DNA from: Flavobacterium psychrophilum
GTDB lineage: Bacteria > Bacteroidota > Bacteroidia > Flavobacteriales > Flavobacteriaceae
Assembly (NCBI GenBank): GCA_945897545.1
Contig: CAMDGJ010000013.1
Span: 1-22,811 of the forward strand
Length of the DNA: 22,811 nt
Direction: 5' to 3'
Part shown: positions 12,945 to 22,500 of the stretch, one piece after another
Numbering within the stretch: position 1 is the stretch's first letter
Layout of the letters: each line of letters opens with the position of its first letter
Notes under the pieces: model-generated
The model's database searches: none
What the model saw: only the letters and a program-made list of their open reading frames with translations
Told to the model about the DNA's origin: nothing
Program-made: the position numbers and the translations under genes

Positions 12945-14564
12945 ATGATTAATTTAAAAACCAGTCTATTATCTTCTGTTGTAGTAATAGTATTAGCCAG
13001 TTGTGGCGCCTCAAAAAATGCTTCGAACAATCTTACATTAATGATTCAAGCCCCAGTAAATGTCCAAAAAAAGGCGCCTCTTAAAAAAACCGAATTGAAT
13101 CGGTGGAGTCATTTAGATATCATAAATGATACGATTCCCGGAATGAGTGTTGATAAGACTTATGCAGAATTGTTGCAAGACAAAAAAGGTAAAAAAGTAA
13201 TAGTTGCGATAGTAGATTCGGGTGTCGATATTGAACACGAAGATTTAAAAGCAGTTATTTGGACTAATAAAAAAGAAATCGCTGACAACGGAATTGACGA
13301 TGACAAAAACGGATATATTGATGATATTCACGGATGGAATTTTCTTGGTAATATCACAAAAGAAAATGTAGAATACGAAAGAATTATTGCTAACAAAAGC
13401 CTTGTAGACGATGCCACATATCAAGAAGCACTTGCTGCAAATGATAAAAATATTGCAATAGCCAAAAGCGGAAAATCTCGTTTAGAGCAAACATTTTTAG
13501 ATGTAACAAATGCAGATTTAGCATTAGTAAAATATCTTGGAAAAACGGGTTACTCTGTTCAAGAAGTAAATGCTATCGATTCTCAAGATGCTGAAATAGT
13601 CAAAAGTAAAACCTTGATGCAACGATTGAATTCTATGGGAATTACTTTGTCAGAATACAAGATCTCAAATCAAAACAGACTTGAAGCTTATAATATAGTA
13701 TTAAATGGAGACAATCTTAAATCGAACTATAGAAAAGTTGTAGGAGATAATGCAGAAGACTTTAAAGACACCAAATACGGAAATAATAACGTTATGGGTC
13801 CAGACAAAGAGCAAATTCTTCACGGTACTCATGTGGCAGGAATTGTGGCACAACTAAGAAACAATCAAATTGGTGGTGACGGAATTGCCAATAATGTAGA
13901 AATTCTTACTGTTCGCGCCGTACCAGATGGCGATGAGTATGACAAAGATATCGCTCTTGGAATTCGTTATGCTGTTGATAATGGTGCAAAAGTAATAAAC
14001 GGAAGTTTTGGAAAAAGCTTTTCTCCACACAAGCAGTGGGTTTATGACGCTATAAAATATGCCGAAAAGAAAGATGTTTTAATTGTACATGCAGCAGGAA
14101 ATGATGCTAAAGATATTGACGTGGCGAATAATTTCCCAAACGATTCTGATGATAAAGTAACAGAATTTGCAGATAATGTAATCACAATAGGAGCCTTAAA
14201 TTATGATTATGGAAATAAAGTGGTGGCAAGATTTTCAAATTACGGAAAATTAAATGTAGACGTGTTTGCTCCTGGAGTACAAATTTACGCAACTACACCA
14301 AACAATACCTATAAATTATTACAAGGAACATCAATGGCTTCGCCAAACGTAGCGGGAGTTGCCGCATTGATTCGTTCGTATTATCCAAAATTATCCGCCA
14401 AACAAGTGAAACATATTTTGATGGATTCAGGAGTAACCATTACGACGGATGTAATCGTTGGCGGAAAACCAACAGACGTTCGTTCCTTTACTACTTTGTC
14501 TAAATCAGGAAAAATTGTCAATGCTTATAACGCATTGTTAATGGCTGAAAAAATGTCAAAATAA
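12945..14564 (+). CDS. subtilisin-like serine protease (S8), predicted lipoprotein
   Basis: The product is 539 aa. The signal peptide ends in the lipobox LASC, with C20 as the lipidation site, so the enzyme should be anchored in a membrane and face the periplasm or outside. The catalytic triad is complete: D91 (AIVDSGVDIEHEDL), H293 (HGTHVAGIVAQ) and S463 (GTSMASPNVAGVAAL), with N386 (HAAGN) for the oxyanion hole. About 200 residues separate D91 from H293, far more than in subtilisin (about 30). The extra block starts with a Ca-site-like DNGIDDDKNGYIDD and then is largely helical. Such long inserts occur in S8 proteins of Bacteroidetes. No C-terminal sorting domain is visible. A hairpin follows the stop. 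Confidence 0.93.
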   Translation: MINLKTSLLSSVVVIVLASCGASKNASNNLTLMIQAPVNVQKKAPLKKTELNRWSHLDIINDTIPGMSVDKTYAELLQDKKGKKVIVAIVDSGVDIEHEDLKAVIWTNKKEIADNGIDDDKNGYIDDIHGWNFLGNITKENVEYERIIANKSLVDDATYQEALAANDKNIAIAKSGKSRLEQTFLDVTNADLALVKYLGKTGYSVQEVNAIDSQDAEIVKSKTLMQRLNSMGITLSEYKISNQNRLEAYNIVLNGDNLKSNYRKVVGDNAEDFKDTKYGNNNVMGPDKEQILHGTHVAGIVAQLRNNQIGGDGIANNVEILTVRAVPDGDEYDKDIALGIRYAVDNGAKVINGSFGKSFSPHKQWVYDAIKYAEKKDVLIVHAAGNDAKDIDVANNFPNDSDDKVTEFADNVITIGALNYDYGNKVVARFSNYGKLNVDVFAPGVQIYATTPNNTYKLLQGTSMASPNVAGVAALIRSYYPKLSAKQVKHILMDSGVTITTDVIVGGKPTDVRSFTTLSKSGKIVNAYNALLMAEKMSK

Positions 14565-14589
14565 CAATACTCAATTTTAATTATAAAAT

Positions 14590-14616
14590 GGGAGGGCGAG
14601 AGTCCTTCCGTTTTTT
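14590..14616 (+). terminator. hairpin terminator after the S8 protease gene
   Basis: GGGAGGG (14590-14596) pairs with TCCTTCC (14603-14609) using two G-U pairs and a 6-nt loop, followed within one base by six T. It separates the S8 gene from the M1 peptidase gene, which starts 12 bp later. Confidence 0.6.
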
Positions 14617-14628
14617 AGTTTATTTATT

Positions 14629-16509
14629 ATGAAAAAAATCCTTTCGCTTTCTATTCTTTTACTGAGTTTCGGAACTCTTTTTGCCCAAAGTTCGACCTAT
14701 TGGCAACAACAGGCTGACTATAAAATGGAGGTGGTGATGAACGTTAATAATTATCAATACAAAGGCAAACAAGTACTGGTATACAACAATAATTCTCCTG
14801 ATACTCTAAAGCGGGTGTATTACCATTTATTCAACAATGCATTCCAGCCCGGTAGCGAAATGGACGCCAGACTTCAAAGCATCAAAGACCCAGACAAAAG
14901 AATGGTAGAGTCCGTTAAAGTAGATGGGAAAATAACAAACCTAAGCAGAATAAAAACGTTGAAGCCAAACGAAATTGGCTATTTGAACATCTCAAATTTC
15001 AAGCAAGAGGGAGTTATTGCCAATGCAAAAACAGTAGGCACAATTCTCGAAGTGACTTTGGCAAAACCTATCTTGCCGAATTCGAAAACTACTTTCACCC
15101 TAGATTTTGAAGGCCAAGTTCCAGTTCAAATTCGTCGCTCTGGCCGAAATAATGCTGAAGGGGTCGAATTGTCAATGGCGCAATGGTACCCAAAAATGGC
15201 TGAATTCGATTTTGAAGGTTGGCACGCGGATCCATATATTGGTAGAGAATTTCACGGTGTTTGGGGGGATTTTGACGTAAAAATTACTGTTGACAAAGAG
15301 TATGTTTTGGGAAGTTCAGGTTATTTGCAAAACCAAAACGAAATAGGTCACGGCTATCAGGACAACGGTTTCGCTGTCGTTTATCCAAAAAACACCAAAA
15401 CCTTGACTTGGCATTTCATTGCTCCAATGGTGCATGACTTTGCTTGGGCTGCTGATAAAAATTACTTTCACGATATTGTCAAAGGACCTAACAATGTTGA
15501 TTTGCATTTTCTGTATAAAAACAGTCCTAAAATCATTAACAATTGGAAAGCCTTGCAACCATTGATGGTAAAAGTTATGGATTTTTACAACAAAACCGTT
15601 GGTGACTATCCTTATAAACAATATTCGTTTATTCAAGGCGGCGACGGCGGAATGGAATACGCGATGTGTACTTTGATACTTGGGGAAGGTACATTTGAAG
15701 GCCTTTTAGGAGTTGCGATACACGAGTTAGGGCATTCTTGGTTTCAACAAATTTTGGCTTCAAACGAATCGAAACACCCATGGATGGACGAGGGATTTAC
15801 TTCTTATATTGAAGATTTGGTAATCAACGAGATCGCCGAGGAGAAAAAGGAAAACCCTTTTGAATCCTCCTATAAAGCGTATTATAAATTAGTCGAATCA
15901 GGCAAAGAACAACCACAAACCACTCATAGTGATCGGTATAATGAGAATAAACCTTATTCTGTTTCTGCTTACTCTAAAAGCAGTATTTTTTTGTCACAAT
16001 TAGAATATCTAATAGGGAAGAATAATGTGCATAAAACCTTAAAAAAATACTATCAGGATTTCAAATTCAAACATCCAACTCCAAATGATATCATGAGGAC
16101 TGCCGAACGTGTTTCAGGAGCCAACTTAGATTGGTATTTGACCGACTGGACGAAAACTGTCAATACTATAGATTATAGAGTTAAAGAAGTTAAAAAGGAC
16201 GGAGATTCTACTAAAATCACTTTAGAAAGAATTGGTCTAATGCCAATGCCAATCGATGTTTTGCTAGAATATACTGATGGTACAAAAGAAAGTTTTTACG
16301 TTCCGTTGCGAATGATGAGTTTCGAGAAAGAAAATCAAAACACATCTATAAAAAGAACAGTTTTAAGCGATTGGGCTTGGGGGTATCCTACTTACAGCTT
16401 TGAGATCAATTCGGATAAAACCATCAAAAAAATTAGTATCGACCCAAGCAAATTAATGGCCGATGTGAAGCAGAATGATAATACGTACGATCTAAAGTTA
16501 AACAAGTAA
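14629..16509 (+). CDS. secreted M1 family zinc metallopeptidase
   Basis: The product is 626 aa. A signal peptide (about 1-20, ending FAQ) sends it to the periplasm or outside. The active site is HELGH (365-369) with the third zinc ligand E388 in WMDEGFTSYIE, exactly the HExxH-x18-E spacing of M1 aminopeptidases. The exopeptidase motif GxMEN appears as GGMEYAM (about 340-346), with tyrosine in place of asparagine. The N-terminal part is the usual beta-sandwich. M1 enzymes trim N-terminal residues from peptides; together with the upstream S8 protease this suggests peptide breakdown outside the cytoplasm (inference). No separate promoter was seen in the 64-bp gap. Confidence 0.92.
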   Translation: MKKILSLSILLLSFGTLFAQSSTYWQQQADYKMEVVMNVNNYQYKGKQVLVYNNNSPDTLKRVYYHLFNNAFQPGSEMDARLQSIKDPDKRMVESVKVDGKITNLSRIKTLKPNEIGYLNISNFKQEGVIANAKTVGTILEVTLAKPILPNSKTTFTLDFEGQVPVQIRRSGRNNAEGVELSMAQWYPKMAEFDFEGWHADPYIGREFHGVWGDFDVKITVDKEYVLGSSGYLQNQNEIGHGYQDNGFAVVYPKNTKTLTWHFIAPMVHDFAWAADKNYFHDIVKGPNNVDLHFLYKNSPKIINNWKALQPLMVKVMDFYNKTVGDYPYKQYSFIQGGDGGMEYAMCTLILGEGTFEGLLGVAIHELGHSWFQQILASNESKHPWMDEGFTSYIEDLVINEIAEEKKENPFESSYKAYYKLVESGKEQPQTTHSDRYNENKPYSVSAYSKSSIFLSQLEYLIGKNNVHKTLKKYYQDFKFKHPTPNDIMRTAERVSGANLDWYLTDWTKTVNTIDYRVKEVKKDGDSTKITLERIGLMPMPIDVLLEYTDGTKESFYVPLRMMSFEKENQNTSIKRTVLSDWAWGYPTYSFEINSDKTIKKISIDPSKLMADVKQNDNTYDLKLNK

Positions 16510-16530
16510 CTATCAAATAGTAACGAAAAA

Positions 16531-16561
16531 TTTGTTTTTAGCAATTAATGATTTAGTTTTG
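16531..16561 (+). promoter_or_regulatory. promoter of the geranylgeranyl-reductase-family gene
   Basis: TTTG (16531-16534), a 19-bp spacer and TAGTTTTG (16554-16561) match the Bacteroidetes promoter exactly. The start codon is only 13 bp after the box, so the leader is very short. Confidence 0.75.
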
Positions 16562-16574
16562 GGGGAAAAAACAA

Positions 16575-17717
16575 ATGAAATCATTTGATGTAGCCATAAT
16601 TGGTAGCGGTCCAGCAGGAGCTTCGGCAGCGTTTGAATTAGCCAAAAATGGAATTTCTGCCGTGATAATCGAAAAAGAAACCTTACCAAGATACAAAACT
16701 TGTGGTGGTGGTTTAGTTTTTCGCGGAATAAAAAATATGCCTTTTGATGTTTCATCTGTAGTAGAAAAAGAATTTTACGAGGTAGATACTTATTTTGCAA
16801 ATACCCCTTTTAAATTTACCACAAATCGAGATCAACCCATAGTTAGTATGATTATGAGGGATTCTTTTGATAATTTAATTGTGGAAAAAGCAAAAGAAAA
16901 TGGCGTTACGCTGCTACAAAACCACAAAGTTTTAGACATTAGTTTCGGAGATATACAAACGATTCATACTTCTGAAGGCGACATTAAAGCAAAATTTATT
17001 ATAGCCGGTGATGGAGCTTTAAGTCCGGTATCCAAAATGGCTGGTTGGAAAGAAACCCGAACTGTTATTCCAGCTTTAGAATACGAAGTCGAAGTACCAC
17101 TAGCCGATTTCGAAAGATTATCTCAAAATGTTCGTTTTGATGTAGATGTAATTCCTTATGGCTACGGCTGGTGTTTTCCTAAAAAAAATCATCTGTCAAT
17201 TGGCGTATGTGTCTTTGTCAAAACCAAACAAAAAATAGAATTAAAAAAATACTATGCTGAGTATTTGCAGCTTTTAGGCATCAAAGAAATTATTACCGAA
17301 GAAGCACACGGATTTGTAATCCCTGTTTCTCCTAGAACCGATACTTTTGTTAAAAACAATGTTTTTTTAATTGGTGATTCCGCAGGATTTGCCGATCCAA
17401 TTTTAGCCGAAGGGATTTCAAACGCAATATTAAGTGGCGTTTTAGCGGCACAATCCATTATAGAAGCTAATCTCGACTCGGTTCGAGCATCAGAATTGTA
17501 TCAAAAAAAACTAGAAAACAGCATTTTACCAGAAATAAAAACGGGAGTTATCTTATCTAAATTTTTCTACGAGAAAAAAATATTGCGCAATATTTTTGTT
17601 AAAAAATATGGTCAGCTTTTGGCCAATGCAATGGCAGATGTTTTTATGGGTGACAGAACCTATCCCAAGGATTATAAAGCAGCCATTCGCAGAAAAATTA
17701 AAGCAGCTATTTTTTAA
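16575..17717 (+). CDS. geranylgeranyl reductase family flavoprotein
   Basis: The product is 380 aa. The N-terminal FAD-binding motif GSGPAGASAA (10-19) is followed by the family element YKTCGGGLV (40-48), and the second FAD motif is FLIGDSAGFADPILAEGISNAI (about 263-284). Members reduce prenyl double bonds (chlorophyll or archaeal lipid side chains) or act as related FAD monooxygenases and oxidoreductases; in Flavobacteria the substrate is not established. Start at ATG 16575 follows a near-consensus promoter closely. The C-terminus is basic (KAAIRRKIKAAIF). It is probably monocistronic and converges on the threonine dehydrogenase gene. Confidence 0.87.
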   Translation: MKSFDVAIIGSGPAGASAAFELAKNGISAVIIEKETLPRYKTCGGGLVFRGIKNMPFDVSSVVEKEFYEVDTYFANTPFKFTTNRDQPIVSMIMRDSFDNLIVEKAKENGVTLLQNHKVLDISFGDIQTIHTSEGDIKAKFIIAGDGALSPVSKMAGWKETRTVIPALEYEVEVPLADFERLSQNVRFDVDVIPYGYGWCFPKKNHLSIGVCVFVKTKQKIELKKYYAEYLQLLGIKEIITEEAHGFVIPVSPRTDTFVKNNVFLIGDSAGFADPILAEGISNAILSGVLAAQSIIEANLDSVRASELYQKKLENSILPEIKTGVILSKFFYEKKILRNIFVKKYGQLLANAMADVFMGDRTYPKDYKAAIRRKIKAAIF

Positions 17718-17774
17718 ACTTCCATTGGATAAATAATTGTAATAATGCCATTATGGGTTATTTTTTACTGTGAA

Positions 17775-18713
17775 TCACGCTAGATTTTCCAACATATCCA
17801 CGGTCATACTCTCTAAATCAAATTCGTGATGCCAGTTCCAATCTTCTCTGGCTTTACTGTCGTCAATACTTGCTGGCCAACTATTGGCAATTACTTGACG
17901 GAAATCTGGTTGATACGAAATGGTAAATTCAGGAATATGTTTCTTGATTTCGGCAGCAATTTCTGTTGGCGTGAAACTTATTGCGGCGAGATTATAAGAG
18001 GATCGAATTTTAATTTTTTCTGCCGGAGCTTGCATAATTCGGATTGTGGCATCAATGGCATCGTCCATATACATCATTGGCATTTTGGTTTCTGAGGATA
18101 AAAAACACTCATATTTTCCTTCGCTCAACGCTTTATGATAAATGTCTACCGCATAATCTGTAGTTCCGCCACCCGGAGGCGTTGACCAGCTAATTAATCC
18201 CGGATAACGCACGCTTCGTACATCAACCCCAAAATGAGAATAATAATATTCACACCATCTTTCGCCAGATTGCTTGCTGATTCCATAAACCGTTGAAGGT
18301 TCCATAATGGTATATTGTGGCGTGTTTTCTCGTGGAGTTGTTGACCCAAAAACTGCAATGCTCGATGGCCAGAATATTTTTTTTATTTTCTTGGCTTTCG
18401 CCAAATTCAAAACATGAAACAAGGAATTCATATTTAAGTCCCAAGCAAAAGCAGGGTTTTTTTCGGCTGTTGCCGATAGTAAAGCGGCCATTAAATAGAT
18501 ATCTGTAATTTGATGCACTTCTGCCAAATGTTCAATTTGGTTGAAATCGAGTGCATTGACGACTTCAAAAGTCCCCGAATTCACAACGGCGTTATTCAAT
18601 TTCCGAATATCCGAAGCAATAACATTATCGGTTCCGTAAATTGCTCTAAGTTTTTGAGTTAAGTCAGTTCCAATTTGCCCGCAAGCACCGATAATCAGTA
18701 TTTTAGGATTCAT
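17775..18713 (-). CDS. L-threonine 3-dehydrogenase, SDR type
   Basis: The product is 312 aa from ATG 18713. The frame extends 21 codons upstream, but MNPKILIIGACGQIG is where the Rossmann fold starts and the -7 box lies inside the extension. Features are the NAD motif GACGQIG (9-15), the SDR catalytic YxxxK at Y143-GIS-K147, and the segment VRYPGLISWSTPPGGGTTDYAVD, which is typical of the short-chain L-threonine dehydrogenase known from Flavobacterium and from mammals. That enzyme oxidises L-threonine to 2-amino-3-oxobutyrate with NAD+. The length equals the characterised flavobacterial enzyme. It could also be called an NAD-dependent epimerase, but the PPGGGT motif supports TDH. Confidence 0.88.
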   Translation of the reverse strand: MNPKILIIGACGQIGTDLTQKLRAIYGTDNVIASDIRKLNNAVVNSGTFEVVNALDFNQIEHLAEVHQITDIYLMAALLSATAEKNPAFAWDLNMNSLFHVLNLAKAKKIKKIFWPSSIAVFGSTTPRENTPQYTIMEPSTVYGISKQSGERWCEYYYSHFGVDVRSVRYPGLISWSTPPGGGTTDYAVDIYHKALSEGKYECFLSSETKMPMMYMDDAIDATIRIMQAPAEKIKIRSSYNLAAISFTPTEIAAEIKKHIPEFTISYQPDFRQVIANSWPASIDDSKAREDWNWHHEFDLESMTVDMLENLA

Positions 18714-18732
18714 TCGTGTGATTTTAAAAAAA

Positions 18733-18740
18733 CAAAGATA
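18733..18740 (-). promoter_or_regulatory. candidate -7 box of the threonine dehydrogenase gene
   Basis: The minus strand reads TATCTTTG, 19 bp before the ATG. No clear -33 element is present. The 212-bp divergent region up to 18925 contains this box, the box at 18911 and otherwise only AT-rich sequence. Confidence 0.5.
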
Positions 18741-18910
18741 ACGTTTTCGTAAATAGGATAATTTTCCATATAACACTTAAATTTTGGAATATCTATGGTA
18801 ATAATCTTATTTATTTTCATAATTTTCATTCTGTAAATGCAAGGAACTTGACTTTATTATAATAGATTGTTATTCTAATTGTTCCGATTCGTAAATGTAA
18901 ATTTACTTCG

Positions 18911-18918
18911 TAACTTTG
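18911..18918 (+). promoter_or_regulatory. candidate -7 box of the lipoprotein-mfd unit
   Basis: TAACTTTG lies 7 bp before the ATG at 18926 and 19 bp before the ATG at 18938. If used, it would favour the second start or a nearly leaderless transcript. Confidence 0.45.
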
Positions 18919-18925
18919 CATCTTA

Positions 18926-19543
18926 ATGAAATTAAAAATGAAATTTAAATTAGCTTATTTCTTTTCACTGGTCTTTCTTCTAAATTCGTGTAAAAACGAT
19001 ACGGAAAAACGTCTTGCAGAAACCGAAAAAGACGCCAAAAAGAAAGAATTAATTTTTGATAACATCAATAAAGGCTGGGTTTTTAATGCTAAACCTATCA
19101 ATGAGACTTCAAAATCTACTACATTAGACTGGAATGATTGGCGTTTATTTTTGGCAGAATTAGACCAAAAACCCAAGAAAACCATAGGTGCTTTCCAAAA
19201 AAAATCAGCAGAACTCTCCAAGAAAGTAATGGCGTTGAATAATTTTATTCCAACAGAATTTAACAAACCGCAAGTAAAAGCTAGAATTGCCATTTTGATA
19301 ACTAAGATAAGAATGCTGGATTTATACATCCATTTAAAAGATATTCCAGATCAAAAAGTTATCGCCTTAATTCCTGAAATCAATACAGAGTTGGCTTCCT
19401 TGCAAAACCAAATGGATAAAATTGTTATAAAAAGTAAAATTCCGCTCGAAGAAGGAGAATCAGAATTATTGAAAATGTTAGATACTACCAGAGCCATTCC
19501 AAACAAACCACAAACAGACCCAAATTCCCCTAGAGTTGAGTAA
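18926..19543 (+). CDS. uncharacterised lipoprotein upstream of mfd
   Basis: The product is 205 aa. The N-terminus MKLKMKFKLAYFFSLVFLLNSCKND carries a lipobox (LNSC), so it should be lipidated at C22 and exported. The mature part is lysine/glutamate-rich and mostly helical, with a WNDWRLFLAELDQKPKKT segment near residue 70 and a proline-rich end. No known domain was recognised. An alternative ATG at 18938 is four codons in and would leave the signal intact. Its end overlaps the TTG start of mfd by 8 bp, so the two are likely co-translated. Confidence 0.8.
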   Translation: MKLKMKFKLAYFFSLVFLLNSCKNDTEKRLAETEKDAKKKELIFDNINKGWVFNAKPINETSKSTTLDWNDWRLFLAELDQKPKKTIGAFQKKSAELSKKVMALNNFIPTEFNKPQVKARIAILITKIRMLDLYIHLKDIPDQKVIALIPEINTELASLQNQMDKIVIKSKIPLEEGESELLKMLDTTRAIPNKPQTDPNSPRVE

Positions 19544-22500
19544 ATCTGCCTTATATAACACCTACGATAATTCATCTAAAGTCAAGCAAATTGTCGATAG
19601 TTTGCAACAAGCAGAGCAAAAAATTCACCTTAATGGATTAATTGGTTCTTCGCTTTCGTTTGTAGTGCAATCCCTTTTCAAAAAAACCGAGAAACCGTTT
19701 TTACTTATCTTAAATGACAAGGAAGAAGCCGCTTACTATTTGAACGATTTGGAGCAAATGATTGGAGAGCAGGATGTGCTTTTTTATCCCGGTTCCTACC
19801 GTCGTCCCTATCATATTGAAGATACGGATAATGCCAATGTCCTGCTTCGCGCCGAAGTTTTGAACCGCATCAATTCTCGCAAGAAACCAGCCATTATAGT
19901 TACACATCCCGAAGCCCTTTTCGAAAAAGTGGTTACCCGAAAAGAATTGGCCAAAAACACTTTGAAAGTTTCTGTTGGAGACAAGGTTTCTATCGATTTT
20001 ATAAACGAAGTGTTGTTCGAATATGAATTCAAAAGGGTAGATTTTATTACGGAACCAGGCGAATTTTCGGTTCGTGGTGGAATCGTCGATGTGTTTTCTT
20101 TTTCGAATGATAATCCATACCGAATTGAGTTTTTTGGTAATGAAGTTGACAGTATTCGGAGCTTTGATGTAGAAAGCCAATTGTCTATCGAAAAAAAGAA
20201 TAAAATCACTATAATTCCCAATGTCGAGAATAAATTCTTTCAGGAAAACCGCGAAAGTTTCTTAGAATATATCAACATTAAAACAGTTATTTTTATTCAA
20301 GATGCTGATTTGCTTTTCTCTAAATTAGATAAACTTTTTGCAAAAGCCACCGAGATTTTTGACAATCTAAATGCTACGGTAAATCACGTTGCACCAAGTC
20401 AATTGTTTTTGAATCAAGCCGAATTTATCAAGAAGAGCTTGGAATTTTCAATAGTCGAATTAAGTTCAAAGCCCTTTTTTGTTATCCCGACAAAGGAGGG
20501 AACTAAAGCGTTCGATTTTCACATCAAACCGCAACCTTCGTTCAACAAACAGTTCGATTTGTTGTTGAATAATTTGAATGACAATCATTTCAATGGGTAC
20601 AAAAATTATTTATTTTGTTCCAATGAAGCTCAGGCCAAGCGATTTCACGATATCTTCGAAACTTTGGACGATGCCAATTCTGAGAATATTCGGAAACAGT
20701 ACAACACCATTGTTTTACCTATTTATCAAGGTTTTATCGATGAGGAAAATCAAATCGCCTGTTATACTGATCACCAAATCTTTGAACGTTATCATAAATT
20801 CAGTATTAAGAGCAACGGTTCAAAAAAGCAAAATATCACTTTAAAAGAATTAACCACCTTGACTGTGGGCGATTATGTGACTCATATTGATCACGGAATT
20901 GGGAAATTTGGAGGGCTTCAAAAAATACAAGTCGAAGGCAAAACCCAAGAGGCAATAAAGCTTGTTTATGCTGATAATGATATTGTTTATGTGAGCATTC
21001 ATTCGTTGTACAAAATTTCTAAATATACCGGAAAAGACGGAACACCGCCAAAAATCTACAAACTCGGGTCGAATGCTTGGAAGGTGCTAAAGCAAAAAAC
21101 CAAGGCTAGAGTCAAACATATTGCGTTTAATTTGATCCAATTGTATGCCAAAAGAAAATTGGAAAAAGGATTTCAGTTTGCGCCTGACAGTTATTTGCAA
21201 AACGAACTAGAAAGTTCCTTTATTTACGAAGATACGCCTGACCAAACCAAATCAACCGCTGAAGTCAAAGCCGATATGGAAAGCGACCGGCCGATGGATC
21301 GACTCGTTTGTGGCGATGTAGGTTTTGGTAAAACTGAGGTCGCGATTCGAGCTGCATTCAAGGCTGTAGACAATTCAAAACAGGTTGCGATTTTGGTCCC
21401 AACCACGATTTTGGCGTACCAACATTTTAGAACTTTTACCGAAAGGTTGAAGGATATGCCAGTTTCTGTGGGTTATTTAAACCGTTTTAGAACCGCCAAA
21501 CAAAAAGCCGAAACCCTCAAACAATTAGCCGAAGGAAAACTGGACATCGTCATCGGCACACATCAATTGGTGAATAAAAATGTGGTTTTCAAAGACCTCG
21601 GATTGCTGATTGTAGATGAGGAACAAAAATTTGGTGTCAACGTAAAAGACAAACTCAAAACCATTGCAGCTAATATTGATACGCTCACATTAACAGCAAC
21701 TCCAATCCCGAGAACTTTGCAGTTTTCGTTGATGGCGGCACGCGATTTATCTGTAATTACAACTCCACCACCAAACAGATATCCAATAGAAACCAATGTC
21801 GTTGGTTTTAGCGAAGAGCTCATTCGGGACGCGATTTCGTATGAAATTCAACGTAACGGACAGGTTTTCTTTATTAACAATCGAATCGAAAATATAAAGG
21901 AAGTAGCAGGAATGATTCAGCGTTTGGTTCCCGATGCTCGTGTGGGAATTGGCCACGGACAAATGGAAGGCAAAAAACTCGAGGAATTAATGTTGGCTTT
22001 TATGAATGGCGAATTCGATGTTTTGGTGGCCACCACCATTATCGAAAGCGGATTAGACGTTCCCAACGCGAACACTATTTTCATCAATAATGCCAATAAT
22101 TTTGGCTTGTCCGATTTGCATCAAATGCGGGGTCGTGTAGGTCGAAGCAATAAGAAAGCATTTTGTTATTTTATTTGTCCGCCCTATTCTGCGATGACGG
22201 ATGATGCTCGAAAACGAATTCAGGCCTTGGAACAATTCTCAGAATTGGGAAGCGGTTTCAATATTGCGATGAAGGATTTGGAAATTCGTGGTGCTGGAGA
22301 TTTATTGGGAGGCGAACAATCTGGTTTTATCAACGAGATTGGTTTTGACACTTATCAAAAAATTATGAACGAAGCTATCGATGAATTGAAGGAAAACGAA
22401 TTCAAGGATTTGTATGAAAACGAAGATAGCGGTGTCGAAAAAGAATACGTTAAAGATTTGCAAATCGATACCGATTTCGAGTTGCTGTTTTCTGATGAAT

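Noticed and set aside
17741..17766. ATAATG/CATTAT hairpin plus T-run after the geranylgeranyl-reductase gene
   Set aside because: With a realistic loop only about four A-T pairs remain, too weak to call a terminator, although the T-run is suggestive.
18714..18776. 21-codon N-terminal extension of threonine dehydrogenase
   Set aside because: The Rossmann fold starts at MNPKILIIG, the 312-aa length matches the flavobacterial enzyme, and the extension contains the -7 box.
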